Assembly: GCF_032854445.1 (NCBI RefSeq) | Contig: NC_088299.1 | Span: 9,915,608-9,979,607, forward strand | Source of the DNA: Liolophura sinensis | Taxonomy: Eukaryota > Mollusca > Polyplacophora > Chitonida > Chitonidae | Length of the DNA: 64,000 nucleotides | Direction of reading: 5' to 3' | Part shown: positions 43,901-55,900 of the stretch, piece after piece | Layout of the letters: every line of letters begins with the position of its first letter | Numbering within the stretch: the stretch's first letter is position 1 | The notes under the pieces: generated by a model | The model's database searches: none | Told to the model about the DNA's origin: nothing | What the model saw: only the letters and a program-made list of their open reading frames with translations | Translations under genes and position numbers: made by a program

Positions 43901-46900
43901 GCGAGTTCAACTCGACCTTCAACCTGGAGAATTTGTAGATTTTTCCTTTGGTCGACGAAGCGGGTATAGCCGTTTGCGCGGTATAGCAAAAGCTTGTAAT
44001 ACGCATACCCTGCTACAGACTACACACTAACAAAAAAAAAAACAAAAAAACATATAATTATACCTCTTTTAAAAACACAGTGCTTATAATTACCAATACA
44101 GTATATCACAGACTGTTTATGTTCCAGCAATATGGTGTGCACGTCTGGAGAAGTCAGTAACTTGCCCAAGGTCGGTGGTTTATACTCCGGGAACACCGCA
44201 GTTAAACACGACCGCTATCAGAAGAGGGAAATTTCTCGTGCATGACGTTAAATAACAATTAGATAAATAAATAAATAAGCAGTGTTAAGTTCACTCAGCT
44301 GATTAAGACATATATTTGGAGTAGGTGCAACGGACGGCAATTTTAATACATTTAAGAACATGTAAATATGATAAGCATCACTTCCGAATAATAAGCACAG
44401 GAGGTAAAACAATGGTTCAATGGTTCTTTTTTTAGGGCCCAAGTTACGAGGAAGCGTTAAGGATACGGAAGGGATCACCTCTTTCCGATGTTGACGTACT
44501 ATAAGAAGCCGTTGATGTTACACCAGGGCTACATGCAGTGGTTGTTTGACATGGATGGTAGGAGATACCTGGATCTGTTTGGTGGCATCGTCCACAGTCA
44601 GCGTGGGACACTGTCACCCGTAAGGCTCGCCAGTCACACTAATGTAGCGTTTGTAAGGCTTGCTACCCACGTTAACATATCGTGCGTAAGGCTTACCAGT
44701 CTTACTAATGTAGTGTCGAATGTGGCTTTCTGATTGGGATATCGTGATGGTCAGCGTAGGACACTCTGGCCCATAAGGTTCGCAAGTCACACTAATGTAG
44801 TGTTAGTAAGGCACCCCCAGCCCCTTTAATGTAGCGTTCCTAAGGCTCGCCAGTCACACTAATGTAGTGTTAGTAAGCCTCCCAGTGGCACAAATGAAGC
44901 GTTCGTAAGGCTTGCCGGTCACACTAATGTAGCGTCTAATGTGGCTTTCTGATTGGGATATCGTGACCGAGAGCGTAGGACACTCTGGCCCATAAGGTTC
45001 GCCAGTCACAGTAATGTAGCGTTAGTAAGGCTCCCCAGTCACTCAAGTGAAGCGTTCGTAAGGCTCCCCAGTCACTCTAATGTAGCGTGCGCATGGCTTG
45101 CCGGTCATGTGGCGTCTAATGTGGCTTTCTGTTTGGGGGCATATCGTGCGGTCAGCTTAGGACACTGTCAACAATAAGGATCGCAAGTCACTTTAACGTG
45201 GTGTTTGTAAGGCTCGAAAGTGACGCTAATGTAGCGTTGAATGCAGCTTTCTGTTTGGCTCCCCAGACACACTAATATAGCATTCGTGAGGCTCCTCAGT
45301 CACACTAATTAACCGTTCGTAATGCTTCCCAGTCACGCTAATTTAGCGCTAGTAAAGGTCGTCAGTCACACTAATAAAGCGTTCGCAAGACACGCTTGTC
45401 ACACTAATGAAAGTTATTTATGATTTGTCTTGCTTAAGTCACACTAGTAAAGCGTTCGTAAGACACGCTTGCCACACTAATGACAGTTATTTATGATTTG
45501 TCTTGCTTAAATCACACTAATAAAGCGTTCGTAAGACACGCTTGTCACACTAATGAAAGTTATTTATGATTTGTCTTGCTTAAGTCACACTAATAAAGCG
45601 TTCGTAAGACACGCTTGTCACACTAATGAAAGTTATTTATGATTTGTCTTGCTTAAGTCACACTAATAAAGCGTTCGTAAGACACGCTTGTCACACTAAT
45701 GAAAGTTATTTATGATTTGTCTTGCTTAAGTCACACTAATAAAGCGTTCGTAAGACACGCTAGTCATACTAATGAAAGTTATTTATGATTTGCCTTGCTT
45801 AGGAAAGTTTTGGCGGCTGCAGGAGCACAGATGAAGAAACTTTGGCACACGACAAATATTTATCTACACCCTGCAGTCCATGAATATGCCGAAAAACTAG
45901 CCGCCAAAATGCCGGGAAATTTAAAGGTATCGTAACATCAACAGAAACAGCATTTACTAAGGACATACACAACCGCCAATCAGCAATGTGTTCTGAACAT
46001 ACCAAAGTGAATCACCAAGAGCAAGCCACCAGGCCTTCATGTAATGAAAACAGCATGCCTAGATGACTAGCGAGCTCAAACGGCAGGTATAGAAACCAGG
46101 ATGCTTGAAATAAATCCCAAGCATCCAAAACATATTGGAGTCTAGATCGTCGTAATAGAGATTCTTATACTAGACGTCAATCATAATAGACGTACTCGCG
46201 AGGCATTTTCCAAATCAAGGCTTAACGCGAACCACCAAATAGCTAAGAAAGCATGTAGAGTAAGAAATTAGAACGCATTGCTACGAGTCACCAGTTTTCA
46301 TTGTTGACGGCATAACACAAACCAACCAATAGCTCAGAAAATGTATGGAGTAAGAAATTAGAACGGATTGCTACGAGTTTTCATTGTTGACGGCAAGAGG
46401 AGTTCTAGGCTAAGTAATGAAATCAGTATCAAAATCGTGAGGAATGCTAGCTTAGAAGTTGTTGTTAATCAAAATATTTATCACAATTGCAAAGTTTCAT
46501 CGCAGCTGTTGATGTATCCATGACCCTTTGTTCAACGCGATGGAGGCAATACCCCTATCCCTCGGTTATGCCAAATTAGACCAAAATTCTGAAGGAGAGC
46601 GACAGAGATCCTGGACTCTCCGCTCATATTTATATACAACAGCACGGTTAAAGAAAGAATAAATTTAAATAAAGGCGCACACCATACAGAGTAAAACCAG
46701 AGAGGTGACGACAGTGTGACATCTGGCAAATGGCCAGGCGTTTGTTGGAATATCATTCAAGTACCAGTTTTCGCAGTACTGACTTGTGACTTGTAACCCA
46801 ACACATGCGAGGAAATCATGCGAGATGCATACGAACCATATTCCTTCAATATATTGCTATCCAAGTGAAGGTATTTCACAATATCAAACTTGAGATTATC

Positions 46901-49900
46901 TCTGTTGTGGTCCGGTTTCTGGTGTCAAATTTCGTACTTCATATACTCTTTTAGTTCTCTGGTGGTTTATGTTAAACGTCGTTTTAGGAAGTGGCCTTGC
47001 GATTATACGAATGTCTGTTTTCGACGTATAGATTGTACAAATATATGCAGGGTTTGTAGTTGGTTTGATAACTAGCGAAGGTGGACATTTATCTTTCACA
47101 GATTGTGCCTGAAATTTCATCTTCATAGTTGATGATTCATAGTCAAGTGTGATATATGCCTCTTCTCCATTCTTCAGGTGGTGATGTTTGCAAACAGTGG
47201 ATCTGAGGCTAATGACATGGCCATACACCTGGCAAGACTCCACACAGGGGTGTTTGAAATCGTCTCAACCAGGTAACACCTGGAATATTCATGGCCTAGT
47301 GGTTAGTGAGATAGCACAGCGCAATGACACAAGAACCTCTTATCAACGCAGTCGCTGTGAGTTCAAGTCCAGCTCATGCTGGCTTCCTTTCCGGTCGCAC
47401 GTGGGAAGGTCTGCAAACTGAAAATGGTCGTGGATTTCTTCTGGGCAGTGCCCGCTTTCCTCCTACCATCATACTGTCTGCCATCGTAAAATTAAAATAT
47501 TCTTATGTACATCGTAAAACACCAATCAGAAAAATAAATAAATAAACGAGGTGACGCCAAATTTTTTGCTTGTCCAGAAAGAAGCCAATAAGACTCCACC
47601 TTTATCGGTTTAACGGTTGACAGAACCTGGCACGAAGCATGACCTGCAAAGACACGTGCTGTCAATCTCAGCTAATCACAGCCATTTTACCCAATCCAAT
47701 TTATTCTAAAACGCGGACAAAACGTTTTTTTTTTAGTGCAAGGCAGTCGAAGATGTAAATTTGCTGGATTTCATGCAGGGTGTTGATATCTTGTCAGAAC
47801 ATATTGTCAGATCCTCGTCCGTATCACTAACATTACCTGCTCACGCAGGCCGGTTCCAAGCTGTGTAAAAACACATGGTTCTCTGGGGTTAGGTGGCAGT
47901 TCTTATGAATACGAGCACAACTATACATAAATAATGACGTATTGTAGAAAAGACTCGAACTGTAGACGGCTTTGGCCGACTTGGGTGAGGCGGATAGTAT
48001 TTCCGATGTATTTATTTATAACTTTTACGCCATGCTCACGAATGTTTCACCAGACGACGGCTGTAAGAATTATGGTGGCAGGAAACTTTGTAGAGCCCTT
48101 AGGAATGTTCCCTATTACATGAGATACATGTATTAGCTACTTTCAGAGGGATCTTACAGTCTTTGATGTTGCATTGCCTGTTGTGGGTTTGTTTGTATAG
48201 GAACGCATATCACGGAGCTAGTCCTCATCTCATGGGACTGACCGCTCTTAACACCTGGCGATACAACGTCCCCACCGGATTCGGCATTCATCAGGTATAT
48301 GGCCTTTCATACGACAAGCGAAACACATCTCGTGCTTAAATGTATAACTAATTTTTACACTCGTAAAGGAAAAGACTACTTAAAGATTCTTTCACCTCAG
48401 TAGATGGCCTGTCATATTCATGCCGTTTGTTTCATTTCTTGAGTATATATGCCTCATTTAATTTACCCAGAACCTGTCTAACCTGCTGCGAAGAGATTCG
48501 ATCGTGATTTGAACAAAATGTTGCCCCTCCCAAAAAACAACAACAACAAGACAACTAAAAAATCATTTAATTGTATATAGCTGGCTTTGTCTGAAGATCA
48601 GTGAGTGAAATTTAAATGGAAAACAGTCTTTGCGTGAAAATGTTTTCATGTACCTAAACGTAGGAGGGCGATGATGCGTTGATGCCCTAGGAGCTATGAG
48701 CGATATTTTATACTATTAATATTGGTGACAGTGGTGAATTATGCGTTGCAAGTGAACACTTTGTTAGCCACCACTCCAAAATCTAGTACAAATGTGTTTT
48801 AATGTGGTACACTCAAAAAACTAATCTGTCATGTTGACAAATGTTATGCTTGCAGAGCGATGGCAAAATTGATTGTTATTGCTACAAAATATTACGTTAT
48901 AGATGACAGACTTCTATTATTCGAACAGAATACTTTTGTTGGCATAACGGAATATTACATTGTTCAAATCTTACGTTGAAGTAACAGAAATTATTCTAGA
49001 ATCACTGAGTGAACATAATTGTGATAAATTAAATTTACAGATTACAGTTGCATAGATGTCGATCTTTTAAATTACATTGGAAGTTTTGGAAAAACCAAAT
49101 GCGATGCCAGTGGATAAGGGTTGACCAAGTTTTTCGCTACGGTGCTATGCATTTTACTGCTAGAACCAATTGTAAACGCTATTTGTTCTGTATGTAGACG
49201 ATGAACCCTGATCCATACCGAGGCCCCTGGGGTGGGGCACGATGTCGAGATTCTCCAGCCCAGGTGAGTCTCATGCTTCGAGTTTAAGATTCTTAAATAT
49301 TTTATATAGCCAGATTTCAGGTTGAAGATTATAGCTTACATCTGATAGGTAGGTTTTGTCATCAACGCAACCGCCAATTAACTTCAGAAGTTCTGACCAT
49401 GTTTATTTTCTTTAGAAGTTAGTACATTTTAATGTATATCACAGCTACTAACAGCTGTTCTGAGTTGTCATGTCACCGAATCCAGGGGCATAATGGAAAA
49501 TTGTAATGTATGATGATTGTTTTGGATGTCATATGGATTCAAGATAAGCTTCTTCAGTAGAGGACAATTGTAGGGCGAGGCATCACATCAACCTCTTCAA
49601 CCCAGGTCGAGTCATACCAAAGACTTTAAAGATGGTAATTGCTGCTTCCTCGCTTGGCGCCCAGCACTGAGAGGTTAGCGCAAGGAAACAGAGCTGGTTG
49701 GCCGAATGTCAGTATAATGTGACTGGGTGGGTGTCATGCCTGGTGTCTTCTGCATGATACGTCTGTGGCGGCGGCACTTTGATGTTATGAACTCATCCTG
49801 CCACAAGAACGCACAGTACATGTATATGTATGCACACCTAATGATTCCTCGTGTTCATATGACGAAAATTGCTAAGTATGACGTTAAACCCCAAGCATTC

Positions 49901-52900
49901 TCTCATTCATTCATTCCTCAACCTCTTCACATATGAAAGAGCAACTTTCAGAACAATGCATGCACATTTGTAATTTGATTTTGGAGACATAACTACATTG
50001 GTTGGATTGGCCAGTTTCAGGGCTTCACAAAAAATATAACTTTATCAGTCAACAGAGAATAATGCCCTCAGAATATGCTTGAATAAACACCTTGCAAACA
50101 TGCAAAAGAATTAGAGTAAATGTGGAATGTAGGATTGATGGATGTCATTCTGTTTGACCATCTACCCGATGACGTACACACTAATTGATGAATATTGAAA
50201 AATCAAGACCACACCGTATTGTTTTGCCAAAGTCTTTAAATAAATAAATAAATAAAATTTTCTCCAGAAACTCTCGGATTTTTTTCTCTCTGTCAGACTG
50301 GCAGATCATGTGACTGTCCCAGCGGTCAGTGTGCGGCCTGTGACATGTACGTAGATCAGTTTGAAGACGTACTGAGGTTCTCTGTTCCCAAAGGAGGCAG
50401 GGTGGCGGGATTCTTTGCCGAATCTATTCAGGTGAGCTGTCTAGTAAGGTGAGTTGTCTATTCAGGTGCGTTGTATATTGAATAGGCCAGAAAAAAAACG
50501 ACAATCGTATTAAATTTGCAATTATTTAGATTGTGTTATTTTTTTAACATAATTAAAAATTCGATATTTATTTACAATGAACAGTTGCATCAACTGTATA
50601 GGATGTGACACATTGCATCTGAATACTCTGAAATTTGTTGCTATTTTAATAGTATTTGGCCCATAGTGCTGAAATTTTCATGAAAGGTATCTTATATCCA
50701 TTATATGATGTGTGATATATCAATCTTAGATTTTAAACATTTTAAATAACTTTATATGAAGAGGAAGTGTTATCGAAGCTTCTTCTTGCGCGATAAATAC
50801 ATCCTCAAGAGTGGGGTATGTATTGAGTAAAGACAATGGACTCCAAAGTACAGAACTTTTGAGGTTCCAGAAATCGACGGATTCGTCTCACTACACTTTC
50901 GAAATTACGCCCACGTTTCCATTTTCCCAACACTTCGGAAATTTTTCCTCAGTACTTGAACGTCATCAATATTTATTGATCTACAACCCACGCAGCTGAG
51001 GCTTTTTGACAAAAAATCACGCTACAGTTTCATGAAAGCCACCCTATTTTCACCTCTATCTAACTGAGTGAAGTCTCTAAAAACGAACGTGCAGCACGAG
51101 TGCACAGAACTAACAAAATTGAACGTCTGCACCTTTATGTACTAGAGGTAGGCAACTTGTGTACTAGATATACACAATTTGTGAACTTAAGAAAAAAATG
51201 TGTATTGGTGGTACACACTGTTGTGTACATCTAGTACACGAAAGTGTAAATGTTCGATTTTGTTAATGTTGTGTGTACCGTTGCTACACAGTAGTTTTTA
51301 GAGTGAAACGCAATGTTTGGTGTACAAACCTGACATGTATCTATAAAACAGGGAATATGCTGTAGGCCTTGGCTTGAATCCAAGGCTCTCTGGTTCGACC
51401 TGGGCCTTAAGTTAGGACGTTTATACCGAAGGACTGTGGTTTATTCCGGGTTTCCTCTTTCCACAAACCTGACTGTCGTTATACAAATAAAATTATGAGT
51501 GCTTTGATGGAACACCAATGGAATGAATAAAAATACTCCTTTTTCCCACAAACTTAATCGTCTTTACATAAAGGAAATTTTGAGTACTTTATTGACGCCA
51601 AGGGAATAAATGAGATAAATAAACACAGTCATGAAGTGTATGGCACACATGACATTATGGTCATATCCTGATGTCTGAAGGTTTTATATGTAACCGTGTT
51701 TCCCCCCCCCCCACCCCCCCCCCCCCCCCCCACCCCGGGCTCTGTCAGGTTTCCTCTCACCATAACGTTGGCCGCCGTCCTTTAAGTGGAATATTCTTGA
51801 GTACGGCGTAAAGCACCAATAAATAAATCAATAAATATTTGTAACTAGCAATACAAGAACTAAAGGACACTAACCTTTTTGTTTGACAGGGGGTCGGTGG
51901 TTCTGTCCAATTTCCCAAAGACTACTTGAAGAAAACTTTCCAGATGGTTCGAGAGCGTGGAGGCGTGTGTATATCTGACGAGGTATATAATGTGTGCTTA
52001 TATGGAGATCCTATGCCTTGCTGATATTTACGTTTTCTTGTCTATGGTTTCGATATTGATATGAATCTGAAACCTTTGGCCTCGGTTACAGAAGTATTCG
52101 TAAACTATTTTTCATATTTTTCTGAAATTTGTCTGAAGTCAGTATAAAATTCGCTGAAGAACACAGGTCTTCTACCAATAGGCCCACGATGTGCATAACT
52201 GGAGCCGCTTGTACAAAGGGATCGTAAGCTTAAGATCATTATCGTGGCCTTAACTTACAATCAACACCCTCTTGCACAAAGGGAATGTGAGCTGAGATAG
52301 TCGTAACTTACAATTAGAATTTACATTCGAGTCGACCTGTTGTAAATATTTATAATCGCTCCAAAATTAACGTCAATTACAAATACTTGCCTTATGTACA
52401 CTTATTTAGTAATTTTGGACTCGGTGTGCAAAGATGTGCTATTTAATTGTCTCAAAGACCGTTTCATGGACGAGTCAATTTTGGAATACAATCGGGATGA
52501 TTATACAATCGCAAAACTCCGAAAAGTTACCTTCATTGTAAAATTCCTGTGTAAAAGCGCTGTAATTTATTTTGGCAATTATTTTTACACTCACTTGTAC
52601 ACTCAGTTGTATGCTTTACCGTCGATTGTAGCCACGGTTTCTTTCTGCAAGTAGGCCTTATACATGTATGTCAGATGTGGCAGAGCTCGTCAGTAGCTTC
52701 ACATTTCAGTTTCCTCCACCTATGAATTGAAAAGTTGAAAACTGATAAAAGTGAAAAAGTATTGAGCATAGCGTTAAATGACAATGAAGGATTTAAATGA
52801 ATCAAGTAGCCGCTTGATTATTGTAGGTTCAGACTGGATTCGGTAGAACCGGCACGCATTATTGGGGCTTTGAAGGGCATGGAGTTATCCCAGACATTGG

Positions 52901-55900
52901 TAAGCGCTTAGGTTGGCTACTCTTGTCACATAATTCCGGTTTACTAAAGACACTTAATATCTTTTTTACGGGAAACATGTGTCGTGTTTCAGTAAAACTT
53001 AAAAGGGGATGTGTTTTATTTGGTCCTGACTTCACCGAAGCCAAGCGAAAAAAAGGGGGCGGGAAAAAAAACAAAGCTTAAACGCCTGCAAATCTATGCT
53101 GTCGTATATCTATTGTTAATGTTCTGATCTGTGTTACAGTTACCATGGCTAAGGGTATAGGAAATGGCTTTCCACTGGCCGCCCTTGTAACGACTCCGGA
53201 AATAGCGGCTAGTTATGCGCAGGCGCTTCACTTCAACACGTTTGGTGGCAATCCAATGGCGTCTGCCGTCGGATCCGCAGTTCTTGACGTAAGTTACATA
53301 TAGTGTTACATACGGTTATGTTCTACGCACTGAATATTGCTCATGAAAGATGAGAAATGTATTTTATGTCAGTCATCTAAAGATCATTCAGATTCACATT
53401 GTCAAGGGGAACAGCTCTTTCAGACATATTTTCACTCTTTACTAGAAACGATTTCACTGTTTTGTTGCTTGGAGTTCAATTTTGCCGCTGTCAAAATGGT
53501 GCTTCCTTGTAGCATGGGAACTATTGCCGCCATAGTTACGTTGCTGCCTCACTGAAACCATCTGTCATAACATCTAATAGAATCACATTATACTGACACA
53601 GGTCTGCCTTGTACTCGATCTATAGGCTAGCCTTAAGTATATCCATGCAGAAGGTGACGTGGTTGACAATTTAAGTTTTTATTTACCTTGACATCATTAT
53701 TATTTGTTTCCACAAAGATGCATAATGTTTTTTCCTTTAACGTCTATTAGTTATTACGATAATGAGAATTCCATAAACATGCTGGAGTGTTTCCACGGAT
53801 TCTGCGCGATTCTTTGTCGCACTGGTTAAGGCAGAGCGAAAGGAACCTGCCCCATGTCTAACATATCTGACGATGATTTATTGATGGGTTGGGTTGGCAG
53901 TGTAGTAGTATCGCAGTTGTCAAGGTATGGGCCTTGGAAACACTGAGGAATGCGTCGGATAATCGCAACATAATGAAGCAACATTGATGTAATCGCATAT
54001 CCGTGGAAGCACAGACATAATCGGATGATTATTCCGATTGGTGTCTTTGTACATGCAGGCCCCAATATGTGACACAAACACTGGCATTAGGATATCACGC
54101 AGAGGTAAACGTTGGATCAAATAAACCACTTGCCGCAAACATTCTGCCCTTTTGCCCTCTGTTCCTAATTCCTCTGCAGCTTTATTCAGGAGGTTTGTTT
54201 TAGGTACTTGCCGAAGGTTGATGGTTTTTCCCAGACACTCCGGTTTCCTTCATCCGTAAAGTTGACCTGAAATAAATAAGTAAATAAATGAACAGGCGCA
54301 AATTTGCAAGAGCTATGACATTCCCCGCATAGGAGTTGGTCTCGTCTTGCATCTCGTCTTGCATACACTCATGTCCCTAGTTAAGTGAATGTTAAAAGAC
54401 AATAGGCCCATGTTAAAAGATATTAAATGCCAAAAGTTTAACCCGCAGACAGACCGACCGACCGACAGACGGAACGACTGTGGTAGAAAGAACCAAAGAC
54501 TTTTAAAATGGTACTTGTTGCTGTCTCGATTGGCGCTCTGCACTGAGAGGTTATTGCAAGGAAATAAATAAGAATAATAGGAAATAAAACAGGACTGGAT
54601 GACCCTTTGTCAGTATAATGTAACTGGGTGGGTGCCGTTGAAAATACGTATTCAGACCGAAAGTATACTCATAATGAAAATTTATTGATTAACATATTTG
54701 TCTTGCAGGTTATAGAAGAAGATGGATGCCAGCAAACAAGCCACGAAGTCGGGACGTACTTTCTCCAAGAGCTTGACAAACTCCGAGATGAAATCGACAT
54801 TATTGGTGACGTCAGGGGAAAGGGCCTAATGATTGGCGTAGAAATGGTTAAGAACAAGGTAAGCAAAAAACTTTGTTTTTGATGTATTTAGATTCAAAGA
54901 GAATCTTCACAAAAACAGTCTGTGGAATATTCGTGGTACTATGGGTTAATAAAAATATCACTGCATTTTTGCATAAAAACATTTTTTTATCCCCAATAAT
55001 GCTCCACCCATCTGTCTGAGTGTGTTATGTTCTTCCACAATTTTCAACAGATTTTCACGAAACTGGAAATTTGTGTTTACGATAATATGTAGATGTGCCT
55101 GAGCTTTGTGGACCCATTCCATGAATTGTTCCCCAAGTTATTAAATGAAACGAGATCATCTCAATACATTTCTTGAAAATAGAATTTGAACTTGAATGAA
55201 ATGAGACCTTGTCAAGGGAACTACTCCTAAAGTTTTCATGAAGCCTGGGAGATGCAAAGTTGGGTACAGCGCATAAATGTGCATGAGGTCTTTTGTGTGC
55301 TTTAGTTAACATACAAGTAGGCCCTCACAGAACAAAATACCTAATGTATTTTGTCAAAAAAATGAAAGGAAGACAATTACGACAAATGTGGATGATAGCT
55401 AATGACGATTCAAACGCAATGCCTTGCAAGAGTGAAAAATTTTTGTTTCTAGAAGAAATTTCCTCATATTTTGTCATGATCAACATCTTTTAGAAGTGTC
55501 CCTACTTTTAAACATCTTTCAATGGACAAAAGAATTCTTATAGTGTTGTTGTTGTTTATAGGAAACGCGTGAACCCTTGGATGCCGAAACAATGGGGGCG
55601 ATCTGGGAAAAGACGAAGGACATGGGTTTACTTGTGGGGAAAGGTGGTTTGTATGGAAATGTAAGTATCAAATTTGGCGATTCAGTTTACAGGAAAAGGA
55701 AACGAGTAATATAATCCGAGTTATTCTGGAAGAGGGGTGAACGCAGACGTAGAGTGACACAGTCATTGTTTTTCTGTTGAGCTTGGTTACTCAGTAAATC
55801 AATTTAACCTGAAATTCTTGCATGGACAAGGCATGCACTATTGTAAAACCACCGGAAACACGATATCGCGTCACTTGTACCCCACACACAAATGGCTAAA

